NCBI GenBank assembly: GCA_963662155.1
Contig: OY759271.1
Span: 42,299,500 to 42,363,499, forward strand
Length of the DNA: 64,000 bases
Direction: 5' to 3'
DNA from: Lamellibrachia columna
Taxonomy: Eukaryota > Annelida > Polychaeta > Sabellida > Siboglinidae
Every line of letters begins with the position of its first letter. Position 1 is the first letter of the stretch. This document shows positions 22,481 through 35,393 of this stretch, in pieces. Both the position numbers and the translations under genes were made by a program. The notes below the pieces were generated by a model. The model did no database searches and was not told the DNA's origin. It was given only the letters and a program-made list of their open reading frames with translations.

Positions 22481-23169
22481 ATAAGTAAATAAAATAACAA
22501 CACATACAAAAGATCAGGTTTCTCCTAGTCCAGCCACAAAAACTCTAGTGTTTTGTTATTTGATGGATTGGTGTTTCTCAGAAAGAGCCATCACTTGCTG
22601 TTTGTTTGCTGCCATACAATATGGAGGATGGGTTGTTAGAGGTAGTTATGGAATTTTGTGCGCAGTGTGCAACATTGATTTGTTGTGAGCGTGTGCTGTG
22701 ACCTTGGTGGAGTCAAACATGGTGGCATCACTTACAAGATTTTCCATCTCTCTGTCTCTGCAGTAAAGCACTATTGACACCAACTGAAGGCTGTTGTTGA
22801 CCTAAGAATCCACTGGTAGATTCTTTCAAACTTGGGTTATTGGCATAGATACTTTTCATGTTTTCACTTACAATTCTAGCAATGTTTCTTTTTAAAATAA
22901 CAATAAACAAGAAAAGGAGAAAATGAAAACATACTGACCACAACCTAGCAGGTCATAATGCACAATATGAACAACGATGCATTTTCCTTCTATCACATTA
23001 TCTGAACCACCGTCTAAATTTTACCTTCATTTGAATTGACAAATGTTTAAGTATATAATGTTATGCTATCTAGCCAGATGTTTTTAGGATGTATTTCCAC
23101 ATCCTGGGCCCACTTTAACTGACTCCTCGCCTGCTTCCGTATGAAGGAGTGTTTGAGAATGTAGCTAGT
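22481..23169. other. Intergenic, nothing recognised
   Basis: No gene or repeat was supported in this stretch. Confidence 0.5.
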
Positions 23170-23392
23170 GAGGAGTTGGTAAAAGTGGGACAGGGATATG
23201 GGTGGAAGAACTGGGGAATGGTTGGTAAAGAGAGTGGATGCGTTTGGAGTTGAGGGTAGAAAGAGAAGAGGATTACCATGGCCGAGACTGTCTAAAGAGT
23301 GATTTGGTAGGATTAGGAGGGGGGTGGAGAGAGTGATGGCAGAGTGGAGACTAGTGAAATGGGATATGAATTCGAAGGAGAAGGATAAAAAA
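23170..23392 (+). pseudogene. LINE polyprotein C-terminal fragment
   Basis: Plus-strand frames give WMRLELRVERERGLPWPRL and, after a stop and a shift, MAEWRLVKWDM. This resembles the basic GRPRKTW...W tail of non-LTR retrotransposon proteins. It is short and interrupted; the family is not determined. Confidence 0.4.
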
Positions 23393-23408
23393 ATGGGCCA
23401 TTATCGAC

Positions 23409-23784
23409 TAGAGCTGCAATGATTCATCGACCCATCAATGTATCGCAATGTTTTTTTAACAATACGATACTTGATATATTTCAGAAGAATTGCAATACAT
23501 GTACGATACATGAACATTTTTTATTCAAAGTATCATCTTGTTGAAAAACCTCTAAACACCCCTTAAAAGCTGTTTCGAGACGACCAATACTAATGTATAA
23601 CCGCATGATGTAGTTATTGTAATTTGTTCATGAAAAGTATGTTTTCAGTAGACAAGCTAAACTGTAAAATGTGCACCCAATAAATGTGTTCTGTTAAAAA
23701 ATATTGTTATGTATCGCAATCGTATCTTGACACAAATATCGCTATACATGTCGTATCATGCCTTAGTGTTTCGTTGCAGCCCTA
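23409..23784. mobile_element. hAT-type MITE
   Basis: The left end TAGAGCTGCAATGA and right end TCGTTGCAGCCCTA are inverted repeats with two differences. The flanks TTATCGAC (23,401-23,408) and GTATTGAC (23,785-23,792) match at 6 of 8 positions, suggesting an aged 8-bp target duplication. The interior repeats ATACATGTACGATACATG-like palindromes. No coding capacity. Confidence 0.75.
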
Positions 23785-23792
23785 GTATTGAC

Positions 23793-24204
23793 ACCACCCG
23801 AACCTGGACTTCAGAGACAAAGAGAATAGCAACGTATCAATTAATTGATGATACATCAAAAAGCTGACATTCCTCATTCCTTCGGGTAAATACCTGTTCA
23901 GAAAAGTTTGATTTTGATTATTTCCCTGTCTTGCCTGTGTTATCTGTCCAGTCGTTGTTGTTCATGCTCTATTGACTCTTGGCAGGTTTCATCCTCGTCG
24001 CCAGAGGTTTCTTGCTACATCAGTACCCCTGGCAGAACGACTTGTTAAAAGTCTTATTTTCCAGTTGCTGTGTAAATCAATTGGATTGCTCACTGGAATT
24101 TATGAGGCCGACATAGAGGAATTTAACATTAATTGGTTGTGGACCTATTGTTGCTGGTTGGACGAATGATGAGTTTTCCTTCTCTAGAGTTAGTGAGTCA
24201 ACGA
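23793..24204. other. Intergenic, nothing recognised
   Basis: No supported feature. Confidence 0.5.
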
Positions 24205-24340
24205 CAGGTTTGTTTCCATTTCCCTGTGTGGGATGTTTTACTTCCTGTGGACACCAGGCTGAAGGGACCTACAGCTTTTTGTGTCTCTTCCGAAAGACAC
24301 AGGCAAAGTGGAGTGAATGAAATTGCTTTCATTCAGTTTT
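24205..24340 (-). mobile_element. SINE body fragment
   Basis: On the minus strand the order TGTCTTTCGGAAGAGACAC, CTGTAGGTCCCTTCAGCCTG and GTGTCCACAGGAAGTAAAAC matches the body of the SINE at 27,281-27,535. The head is missing. Sequence from 24,341 to 25,039 shows no gene. Confidence 0.55.
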
Positions 24341-25039
24341 GATCACCCCACTTTTCACCAACCTGTGGTATTTCATTCACAGAATGTCCTCCAACTATGA
24401 ATCTACTTGCATGAATTGTGTTTGTGCTCAACTGCCATGCGAAGCTGGACCAGTGAGCAACTGTCCTCCTGACTCCTCCACAAGCTCAGAGAAGATGCAG
24501 CAGCTTAGCTCAGTGCAACTTCATTACTTCCCCTGACAGCCAGTCATCACATTCCATAGTAGGTCTTCAACAGATCTGATTAGCGACTGGCTGGTCTCCA
24601 GCCGTGGTCTCCAGTAGCCGTCATCGCAACTAGAGAAGTGCAACTTACAAGGATGATGTGATATAGATTTCTTATTAACAACTGCCTGACTATGTCTGTA
24701 TACTGCATCGTGCTGATGGGTTGCTTGTGGCTACGTCGCACTCTTGCCAGCACTGCCTCGAGCAGACGGCTTGCTGGGAGTCTGTGTGCACATGTATGAT
24801 ATATTTGTTGCTTGAAAGCTAGAACTATTATGGAACCACTCGTCTTTAAAACATGTAAAAATGTCAACTAACAGTACGGTTGCTACCAGTGTATGCACAT
24901 TGTCTTGTCTTTATGACACATTCTGGCAGACTTGTTCATTTTAGCACTGACTCAACTTCTCTGGGAATAGTTGGTAATGCTGCAGTTGCTGAATGAAAAA
25001 TGTTTTAGAGTACCTCCAGGTAATTGTGTAAGTGGAATT

Positions 25040-25185
25040 CCACCAATGTCCTTTGCTAAATGCAGTACAAATGAACTGACACAATGAATCCACACACATT
25101 TGAAACAGCTTCAAGAGGATTTGAACCCAAGTTCTCCTTGTTGGGAGCCCAGCACTTTACTAAGTACACTGCTACTGCAGCCCTT
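25040..25185 (-). mobile_element. tRNA-derived SINE
   Basis: On the minus strand the head runs GGGCTGCAGTAGCAGTGTAC and has box B GGGTTCAAATCC (complement of 25,117-25,128). The body follows at 25,040-25,110. A separate tRNA-like 5' start, GGGGATTAGCTCAGTGGT, lies on the plus strand at 25,248-25,265 without a box B. Confidence 0.6.
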
Positions 25186-25600
25186 TATAATATTGTCGTA
25201 GCGCTCCCTATTACAATTTGAAATAGGAAACGGCCAACAGGTAAAAGGGGATTAGCTCAGTGGTGTAAAGACCTCAATTCTATACAACAAAATAATTTAC
25301 GGCAATAAGAAACATGATCTAGATTTGGAGTAAAGCCTCTTGGTTGTAAACTGTATAAAATTACATTCGTGCAAACTCTATGAAATGAAGATCGAATAAT
25401 CAATAAGCCTGAATAAGGTATCCTTATTCCACACACAAATTTAGAAAGCACGTGTAGCAGCAAGCTACTACCAGAACCAAGAGTACTATTGCACACTAAA
25501 CTTACCGGGCATACCAAAACCCCGAGTTCTCTCCTCTAACCCTATTTATAGGTTTCCCCACTTGGTCGGCAAACTCTAGTCACATGACTACATTCAAGTA

Positions 25601-25617
25601 GCACTGCCCTCTGGTGG
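25601..25617 (-). promoter_or_regulatory. CTCF-like core motif
   Basis: The minus strand reads CCACCAGAGGGCAGTGC, a full match to the bilaterian CTCF consensus CCASYAGRKGGCRSYR as I recall it. A weaker relative, CCACCAGATGGCTGT, is on the minus strand near 50,056-50,070. Function is inferred from the motif only. Confidence 0.4.
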
Positions 25618-26167
25618 GTAACATCCCTCAGTGCTGCCCTGTTGTGGGCCTCCACACAACTATATCCACTTATGTGTATCCACTTATGGCTCTACCATAA
25701 TATACATTATTTAAAGCTGACAAATAGCTCTTTTTAAATATATTAACTTATGTCTTGAGGTTAAAGCTGTATTTATGGGATGCAGGTGTGCAGATGAATA
25801 CCAGTCGTTATTAAATAGCTCATCCTTTTTGTCAAGATAAAAGTCAACATTAAATAGTTGTTTGACCAGAGTTTAAAGACCAGCTGGATAGATACTCTTG
25901 TTGTTGACCAGATCATGTAGAATGAAAAGTGGAATTACATCATAATTTTTAGAACATATTTTTACACATTCCCTATGAGATAACCATCCATGGGTGAGTG
26001 TGTTGGGACAGGGGATTAGCGCATACATAGAATACCTGGGGGACCATGCCAAAAGTATCCAAAACAAGCATCTGTATTGGGGATAGCAGTTCCTGAACTT
26101 GAAAAGGCTATTCAGGACAGACACTGATGGAGAAATATTGTGAACAACTATCTCCATCCTCACTAGC
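25618..26167. other. Intergenic, nothing recognised
   Basis: No supported gene or repeat. Confidence 0.5.
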
Positions 26168-26545
26168 CTGGGTGTAGTAGTACTACAGTACCCCTCGAAG
26201 ACTCCGTCCCTGGCGCTGGGTGATAATAATACTACAGTACCCTTGGCAGACTCCCTCCCTAGCCAGGGGTGGTAGTAGTACTACAGTACCCCTGGAAGAG
26301 TCCCTCCCTGGTGCTGGGTGATAATAGTACTACAGTACCCCTGGCAGACTCCCTCCCTAGCCAGGGGTGGTAGTAGTACTACAGTACCCCTGGAAGAGTC
26401 CCTCCCTGGTGCTGGGTGATAATAGTACTACAGTACCCCTGGCAGACTCCCTCCCTAGCCAGGGATGGTGGCAGTACTACAGTATCCCTGGCAGACTCCC
26501 TCCCTAGCCAGGGGTGGTGGCAGTACTACAGTACCCCTGGCAGAT
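26168..26545. repeat. 49-bp minisatellite, 8 copies
   Basis: TACTACAGTAC recurs every 49 bases from 26,181 to 26,524. Two unit types, one with GGTGCTGGGTGATAATAG and one with AGCCAGGGGTGGTAGTAG, alternate for several cycles, giving a 98-bp higher-order repeat. Sequence from 26,546 to 27,280 shows no gene. Confidence 0.95.
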
Positions 26546-27280
26546 TGACCTGTTGAAACATGGATTTGTCAGTTTATCTGACGCTAAGTGTGGATGTACA
26601 CTGAACTATTTGTACTTAGTCCCACATCCTGTCTTGGTTGATGTGTTTCTGGGAACTAGCCGTGCCCAAACTTCAAAGGGCGTAAACATGAAATGTCCAT
26701 TATCAACGTCAGACCAGCAGTGATGGGTCCTCTACCAATTAAAGTTAAGTCCCATATATGCGAACCCCATAAATCTGAGTGTGCAATATTACTGGTTAAC
26801 ACAGCAACTGAATGTTCCATCTTTCAACAGGTCAATCTGATGTAATCAGAAGCCCCTGGCGATGAGGATGCCGTCTTCTGGATGGCTAGATGGTGATTGT
26901 GCCCTGTACAAAAATTATGCATGCATATGTTCACATGGTTGTAATTTATTGTGGCGTTTTAGAGACATTTTCCTGGCTTCGTCTATTTCCAACATTTTAT
27001 GTTGCGCTCCACCCAACTGCTGAACTGGATAATGAAAGATTACACGGACCTGGCAAGAGATGATGTCTTGCTATGGATCAACTAATGATCCAAGATTGCT
27101 CTGTTGACAGCCTGTGGTGATTGCTGAATGGGAGAAACCACAGTGTGTGTTTACAAGTCTCTGTGATTGCAGCGACAGGAATCTTGTCTTCTTATGTGGT
27201 TATTCTCCAAATAGCCCTATGTCCAGGGCTAATACAGGGATGTTAGTGGGTTTACAGGTAGAGTTACACATTTACTCCGT

Positions 27281-27535
27281 GTGGGATTTTTTTCTTCCCA
27301 TGACACCTGGCAGAAGAAACCTACAGGTTCCCCTGACACCTGGCAGAAGAAACCTACAGGTTCCCCTGACACCTGGCAGAAGAAACCTACAGGTTTTTAC
27401 TGTCTCATTCAAAAACACACATCTCCACCTTCCTATCCCCATATGCCTATTATGTTAGACAACTGGGTTTGGAGCCAGTACATCCTGGTCACGAGGCGAG
27501 CACTGAACTATTGAGCCACCATGCCAGTTTGTGAT
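27281..27535 (-). mobile_element. tRNA-derived SINE with internal 33-bp triplication
   Basis: The minus-strand head has box A TGGCTCAATAG (complement of 27,508-27,518) and box B GGCTCCAAACCC (complement of 27,465-27,476). The body shares TTTGAATGAGAC, CTGTAGGTTTC and GCCAGGTGTC with 24,205-24,340. Three tandem 33-bp copies (27,302-27,396) sit inside the body and account for its extra length. Confidence 0.75.
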
Positions 27536-28221
27536 TTGTCACGTGTTGATTCACTTAGTTCATGACTTCATGTGTATAATTTTCTATCAGCAACCTAGCT
27601 ATTGATAAGAAAAATAGTGCGGTAATGTTGCATTAATCCTTTGCAACATCTATAACTAATTAGAAGATGACGTGATCTATAGATTCAGTTGGTCAAATTA
27701 TAGTTTGAACAGTTAGCAAGAAAGCTTGGCATCCTTAATGTAGTGGTGACATCTAGTGTACATGAATGCATCGGATGCCGCTAGATCTAATACAAAAGCA
27801 GCAGTTATCACCACTCAAGCATGAGATTAGTTTCCATGCATAACGTGGTACTGATATAATTTGATATTTGAGCTTGGTTATATAGTAATGTCGTGTACCT
27901 GCATGGTCCTGCTCCTGATGGCATTCTGCAAGGTTTACACGCAATCATTTCTGGAACACGAAGATTGTATTGACTGTGCGGCCATTGTAGGTTGACTCAT
28001 TAGCTTGACCATGATGGTAATTACCTGCCTTATACTTTGTGCGTTATGTCCTGATCATGTCCTGATCGATGTACAGACAAAATAGTCCTCTCCCCATTTT
28101 GGATATTCGGGTCCCCACACAGAAATGGCAACTAGGATAAATATGAATTTTAATAAAGTTATGTAAATTTTACATGTTGTTGTGACTTCAAAGTAATGAT
28201 TATGATACAAATGTTTTGACC
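27536..28221. other. Intergenic, nothing recognised
   Basis: No supported feature. Confidence 0.5.
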
Positions 28222-28660
28222 AGTGCCAGCCATCTTGGTGGGTGCCCAGGCCAGCCGTCTTGGTGGGTGCCCATGCCAGCTATCTTGATGGATGCCCAAG
28301 AGCGCCATTTATGTGTGGTGTCCAGGTCAGCTATCTTGGTGGGTGTTCAGGCCAGCTATCTTGGTGGGTATTCAGACCAACCATCTTGGTGGGTGCCCGG
28401 GCCAGCTATCTTGGTAGGTGTTCAGGTCAGCCATCTTGGTGGGTGTTCAGGCCAGCCATCTTGGTGGGTGTTCAAGCCAGCTATCTTGGTGGGTGCCCAG
28501 GCCAGCTATCTTTGTGGGTGCCCAGGCCAGCTATCTTGGCAGGTGTTCAAGCCAGCTATCTTGGTGGGTGCCCAGGCCAGCTATCTTGGTGGGTGCCCAA
28601 GCCAGCTATCTTGGCGGGTGTTCAAGCCAGCTATCTTGGTGGGTGTCCAGGCCAGCCATG
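28222..28660. repeat. 25-bp minisatellite, about 17 copies
   Basis: The unit is GCCAGCTATCTTGGTGGGTG plus CCCAG or TTCAG. The length is not a multiple of three, yet all three plus frames stay open because the unit lacks stops in every phase. The long repetitive open frames here are not evidence of a protein. Confidence 0.96.
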
Positions 28661-29416
28661 TCAGTTTAGTTTTCTTTGTTAGTTTGAGAAGACATTTGTT
28701 TGGTGCTATTAGGCTGATGGATTACACACCTGAATGTATTCAATGTCAGTTAATGAATTCTACAAAAAAATCACGAACTTTTGTATTATAACCTGTTCTA
28801 GCACTTCCATGTTAAAACCACCACCATGAACTTCGTTATCCAACTGATTCAGTAAATTTCTTTCAAGACTTAAGCTTTCTTATGTTACATCAATGAAAGA
28901 TGATTGCCCAAGCTGGATACCATTATGTGTGACAGTGTGATTTACTGTTACCCAACAACAAGCATCACAGAACTGGTGATCTGGATCTCTAAGCTCACTA
29001 GCACTACCTCCCAGTTAAGCTGTGATTAGCTGTTTAGGCATCAAGCAAACATATTTTTGCATAATACATGTCTGTATATATTTAATAGACAGATTATGAC
29101 CAGGAGCATAGGCAAATTAGTAAGTCGTTGGCAGACACTGACAAATAAGACACTGTTGAGTGATGGCTGGTGATGTAGAAATAAGAAACAGGAGATATAC
29201 ACAAGCATAAAAACATAGCACACACGCGAACTGAGATCCATGTGGCAGGGTGACAGGTTGAACTTGGTGCCCCAAGGAAGTGTGAGATACACCAACATAA
29301 TATAATGTACTATGGTATCATACTTACTAGAACAGCACGTCCTAGTTTAACAGCAGTTCACTTTGTCGTGAGAAAAATTGCATACACAGATTTTTTTTAT
29401 GAGTTTATATTTTATT
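28661..29416. other. Intergenic, nothing recognised
   Basis: No supported feature. Confidence 0.5.
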
Positions 29417-29610
29417 TGGTACAGTAACGGTTTAGTGGGGCGCGGTACAGTAACGGTTTAGTGGGGCGCGGTACAGTAACGGTTAGAACGTTGGTCTCTC
29501 AATCGAGAGAACCTAGGTTTTAATCATTTTGCTGCCATTTCAAAGGTTTGACAGTTTCGTTCATCATATGTTGCTACAGTTCACTCAGCTGTATAAATGA
29601 GTAGAGAAGT
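29417..29610 (+). mobile_element. SINE with multiplied 26-bp head
   Basis: The 26-bp unit GGTACAGTAACGGTTTAGTG with GGGCGC occurs 2.7 times at 29,417-29,487 and then continues into the tRNA-like part GGTTAGAACGTTGG. The box-B-like GGTTTTAATC and the body CAGTTCACTCAGCTG and TATAAATGAGTA follow. The repeat is the start of the SINE head itself. Confidence 0.7.
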
Positions 29611-32600
29611 CGAAAGAGAAGTTGTTGGAATGAACATGTCAGGGTGTGAAGTGTAAAGTGCTTTGAACAGTCTGAAGGACTGGATACCGTGATATAGTTA
29701 AGAACATACCTTTTTTAGTGGGAGTAGGGTTAGGCTATTTTCCCAGCTCCATGATGTGGCAAAGCTGACCACGGGATCACAGAAATAATGTTGTGATGGC
29801 ATTGGAGGTCAGAGATGGCAGATTATGGCCAAGAAACTAATGACTAGGTGGCATAATACAACAGACTAGTAGTCCGATAATAGTCCTTGCTATGGTGAAC
29901 TGAGCCCTGAAACCAGCATTGTTATCAGTTATTGTCATGAATTTACTGTGCTGTAATAAATTAAAGAGTTAGAGGTGCTACGTAAATGATAGCTCCCATA
30001 AAAGCACACTGTAAGACGATGGTACAGTGTCAGTCATTAATCGCCAAGCATGAACATACCCCTGGGAAAATATATCAACCGTTGATCAATAAATTGACTT
30101 AGTGGGAGGTAAACTAATGCCTTTGTTGGTCGATTATGCTTCTAAGGTCTTTGTTGGTTGGTTGGTTATGGTTGAGTGTCAGCAGCTGTTGCATGATTTG
30201 CACTTGTAATATTTTGTAAAAAATCATGTCATTTCTTATGAACTTCCTAAGTTTTTACTTGGTTATGGACATATTACTAGTAGTGTACTGGCTTTGACTG
30301 TCTGTTTGGCCTCTTTCTGCCTATTGATGACACATTAGTAAGGTGAGGATGAGGCTACCTGGTCCCACCAGCCTCAGGTGTTTCTGTCTCGATCTTATAG
30401 GTATTTCCTACCTTTTTAACTAGAAAACTTGTTACCAAACGCCTTTTCCTGAAAAGCGTACCTGTTGCATGCAGAAGCTAGGTACCTGTTACTCTATTCA
30501 GCCTAATTACCCAACAGTCACTGATGGAAATGGTCGTATCTGATGAAATCACCAATTATAATTCCACTGGCATGCCACTTACCATAAGGAACGAATGTGG
30601 TGTAAAGGAAATGCATACATTGATCTAGGGAATGCTGAGTGTTTCTGTGTGTGTGTGTGTGTTTGTGGACGGAATCGTTAATGTGAGATTTAATTGAAAA
30701 GCTCAACAAGTTGTCCTGACGACAGCAATGTTGTATGAGCTGGAGCGCAGGGTCAAGTGTTTGTCGGAGTTAGACAGGTGGCTAGGTTTTGCTTTCTTAC
30801 TGCATTGTGATTGTCACAAGTTGTGTGAATTAAATTAATAACATTTTCATAATGCACAACTATTTTACCCTCTTATACATTGGTCACCATCACCAGGAAA
30901 TTAATTTATTTGATTATCTCCAAACTTGATGATGTGATTTAATTTGAGATTCAAATATTGATAAGACTTGTCCGTGATAAGTTGATGTTAAAGAACCTGC
31001 AAAAGCAGTTTCTTCTGGTTGGAAAATTGGCCTAAAATGGCCACCCAATTGTTGCATGACACCATATTTATCTATACATCTACGTGTAGGTAAAGCTTAC
31101 TTTGAACAGTTCTTAACATAAAACTGCGGGAGGGGGGAATTGTCTGAGAAATTGAACATTCATCTTCTTGTCTCAAAATCAGGAGTGCATGTATTCAAGT
31201 TCCAAAAACTTCATTCCACTTTAATCATAATGCACTGACAGTGCTTTATTTATTCTTATAAGTATTTGAGCTATGTGCCTGTGCTATTCCCGACAAAATA
31301 TTTCTAAATTTCCATGAACACCATTGATCGTGTCTGGTCTGTTGCGCACAGAAGACATTATGATCATGTACTTTACTGGATGCTCCAAGTCAAAACACAA
31401 GCGTTCTTGCTCTGTATCGAAATTGTTACATATAGGATGCATGTCAAACAAAATATTTATGCTACTTAAAAGTGAAAACTACTGCTTTTAATTTTAGGGG
31501 TCGGTGGAATGCTGTGTGACTCAATATTAACTTTTATCTAAATACATCAGTATTTAATCAGTGTTCAGCAGGTGAGAAATCTTAGTGACTTAGTCTTGTC
31601 TACATAAAGCCACACCCACGTCAAGTTGTTGTTTTGTCACTGCTGTGTCGTCTCTGTTTCATCGTGTGGTCTTGTGTTGTCAACTAGAAACCACAAGTTC
31701 ACCTACAACATTGCTGTGATTACTTACTTTTCATCTTCTTCATATCAAGTCAAACCTAATGTTGCTTGGATTACCAATGAATGCCTCGGACTCTTCCAGC
31801 CACAATCAGCAAAACTGATTTGAATCAACACCATCAAGGGAGATGGATCTGTTTATCTTTGATAACTACAGTCGTAACACTGATTGTGGGAAATTTGTGT
31901 TTTCCTTCCTCAAAATTGGTAGCCCATTACTAAGCAATACTTCATCATGTTATCTACTGAGATAATGCAAGCCCAATAACATACAAGCAACCACTGTCAC
32001 TTGTTACAGTCATTTTATTCTAAGTAATAGTAATAATTATGGCTAGTTCAAAGCTACTTACTTCAAATCCTTTTTTCAGTGTGAAGATGTTTCGTACTTG
32101 TCTTGTAGTAAATAATAACCAGCCACAGCCAAGTGTTATGTATCACAGTTACAGGTATGTGCATTATATTTGATTCTATATAATATTGCAGCCTGTCTTG
32201 TAGAAATTGCACAGAGCCGAAACCAGATTATTTGCTATACTGGCTTGCTTTACAAATGACCTTACAATGAGTTTAAATCTGGCTGCACATTGCAAAGGCA
32301 CTGGCAAGTACTAGTGGACACAGGATCGATCACCCTTTCTTCATAATTTATGTGAATTCAGTCGTTTACAAAGGGCAATGGTGAAAGCACTAGTAATGAT
32401 GTCGGGCATGGACTGGATCATGAATTCATTGCAGTTACCAACTACCATGCCTTCTAAATACCATGCATTATTAGCAGTCTACTGATGATTTCCATTTCGA
32501 CTACTTATTGTTCTCATGTATAATAAACTCACATGACATCATTGATGGAAAATCTTGCCTCTGGCATTTTGGTCACAGCCTTAACTTGTAAGTAAGCAGG

Positions 32601-34422
32601 CAAAAAGTGTTATTTTAGCATGTTTATTTTATTAGAAATTGAACCTTTCAGTTAGATTTCCTGTTATATGACATTTATATAGAAACTGCAGCTGAAGATA
32701 AAAAATAATAAAGTATTGTTTAATATTATTATTAAGGAAGGTTCACATAAATTGTAATTACTTGCAATTATAGTTATGAATCTAAAATGTTCTAATAGTC
32801 TTGATCTTGAGTGATTATGTTGGTCAGCTTCATAGTGGCACATCACTTAACTAAAAGGTCAAGGTGTTTAGGTGAATTTATAATTTTAGAAAATCTTTGT
32901 AAACGATGTAATTAGTGTTGACTGTTCCAGTTTGAAAGAATTTGTGTGAATTTGTTCTAGAAATATATATGTGGAATCAACTAGACAAAGGTGCATAATC
33001 AATTAGATTTTTTTGCTAGTGTCATTTCAAATTAATTTTGAGAAAAACCAAACCTACCTAGTCTCCACTGCAACATGTTAGATCGTTTGTGGACATTTTT
33101 ATGTAGTTTTTGTGAAATCAGACAAACTATTAAATTAGTTAATGCTTATTCAAGCATTAGCTGAAGTGTAAATTGAAATGCTGAAAAATCATTTTCTTTG
33201 GTGAAATTTCGTAACTTTGTCATGTGATCGGCGAGAGGATGGAGGTCACGCCCATATAATCTGCATTGACCCACACAGTGTTTACCATTTTGGATATCCA
33301 CTATTTTGATCCTTACCAGATCTAACGACTAAAGCCAAGTCTTTCGATGATTTGAACAAAGATAGGCATTTTTTTTTTAGTTCGAGTGTAGGTGTTACAT
33401 AAACTATTCACACACTACATATTTGGACACAAATGAACCGGATTTGTGATAAGTTAAATCAATTGAGGAAGCAGTTTTAAGTGGGGACTATTACATAAGA
33501 GTCTGGTCAACAAATACTCTCCCAATGGGCCACTGAGAATGCAACTTCAGACCCTGTCATCTTGTGATTCCTTGAACTCATGATCCTGACATGTGGCGAC
33601 CCATCCACTTACAATCATATTTGATTTGAGGCAGGGATAATTGCACCTTTCCATATTAATTTTGTATTTCATTGGCTGTAGATTTATCTACCTCAGATAT
33701 AAATTTGAAACACACAATGAACACATTTCCAAGGAGCAGCATAACAGAGGGAGGGGGTCTGGACAAATTGCATCTTTTTATTTGGGGTAGTGTTGTTTTT
33801 CCCACCCCTGTGCTTACATTATTTCCATGTGTGCCATTCTGTACTTGTGGTATTTCCCCTAGATTTCACTGTATCACTTGGATACCTCTCAACACTGAGA
33901 CTAATTGTGATATGTAGGTAAGTGGACTCATTGAGATATTGAACAAGATACCTGGATTCAAGTAGTGTTGGATCTCAAACCATCAAATATTGTAACGTCT
34001 GTTTACAATCTCTCAGACCTGTAGAAACGTGGTTGGAGAATCTACTCGACCAGCATGCTTGAAATAACTGTACTGCGTGCACAAGTCCACGCACTTTGGC
34101 ACTTTAAATCACCCGATGCACATGCACTTTTGTAGGAATTCGGTAACCTGGGTTAATCTTGTATCTTACACTCGAGACAAGGTTAAATTATTGGCCAGAT
34201 TAGTTTCTTGTTTCAGCAGAAATGATACAACTGATTGTTTTGACAGTGTACATGCTTCACACTGTTATGTATCTTTAAGTGATAATAATGAACATTTCCA
34301 GTTGATCAGACAATATAGTGTAACTATTTAGCTATAGCTGCTGCTGCTGTTGTTGATCTGCCATTGCTAAATGAAGTCATAGTTCTCTAACAAATGCAAG
34401 TATCTGGGGTACATGGTAGTAT
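29611..34422. other. 4.8 kb without a recognised gene
   Basis: Apart from a short GT run at about 30,645-30,664, I see no array, element terminus or splice-bounded coding segment. The base composition is AT-rich throughout. Confidence 0.6.
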
Positions 34423-34499
34423 ATTCAGTGATACACCAGACAGGTACAGTCAGTGATACACCAGACAGGTACAGTCAGTGATACACCAGGCAGGTACAG
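34423..34499. repeat. 25-bp tandem repeat, 3 copies
   Basis: The unit is CAGTGATACACCAGACAGGT plus ACAGT, three copies with one substitution. Sequence from 34,500 to 35,127 shows nothing else. Confidence 0.93.
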
Positions 34500-35127
34500 A
34501 CAAAACAAAATCATTGGAAGGTGATCAATCATTTGATTAATTTTGTTGCATGTATTTTTAAATGTATACAGTGTTTTGTTTTATATAAGTATAAGGTTTG
34601 TACGTTTATGTAGGGGTATAGGACTATGGTGAGAACAAGGGGGTAGAAAATAGGCTTCTAAAAGTGATCTTTCTATTAATTCTTGTGATGGTAGTGTTAG
34701 TTGACCAACTGTAATAGGTCAACCGAGAAGTGTTAACCATATGGCTAGGACAGAACAGTCATGACCACTGCATGAGTGGAAAGTAATGGTAATTCAACAG
34801 TAACAGACATTAATGGTTCTAATGGCTGTCATCATATACTGAGCATCAGACAAGTCTATCATAGTAGGAACAAAGTTTGAGGACAAACTGGAATATATGT
34901 CATAGAAAACTATGACGCAAGTTAAAGTAAAGCATTGTTTGTCTAGATAAATAAACATTTGTGATTACGATAAAAGCAGCAATGTCCTTTTTAGATTGAC
35001 AGATGCCAATTGTTGCGACTACTACTTTTCTAGTGGAGTATGTCTATAAACAGCAATATATAGATTTGATTTATATTATGTCAAGTGTAATCAGAAAATA
35101 TAATTCAACCTTTTGACACTTTCATCA

Positions 35128-35393
35128 AGATGTTCATACTAGCTGTGTCACACAACAGCTTTATGTTCATACTAGCTGTATCACACAACAGCTTTATGTT
35201 CATACTAGCTGTATCACACAACAGCTTTATGTTCATACTGGCTGTATCACACAACAGCTTTATGTTCTTACTAGCTGTATCACACAACAGCTTTATGTTC
35301 ATACTAGCTGTATCACACAACAGCTTTATGTTCTTACTAGCTGTATCACACAACAGCTTTATGTTCATACTAGCTGTATCACACAACAGCTTT
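35128..35393. repeat. 33-bp minisatellite, 8 copies
   Basis: The unit ATGTTCATACTAGCTGTATC with ACACAACAGCTTT contains the inverted pair AGCTGT/ACAGCT with an 8-base loop. Because 33 is a multiple of three and no stop falls in either phase, both strands carry an open 11-residue repeat (plus FILAVSHNSFM-like, minus NIKLLCDTASM-like). No flanking gene structure supports translation. Confidence 0.95.

Noticed and set aside
28216..28791. Open frames of 146-191 codons rich in Trp, Gly and Ser
   Set aside because: They are translations of the 25-bp minisatellite in all three plus frames.
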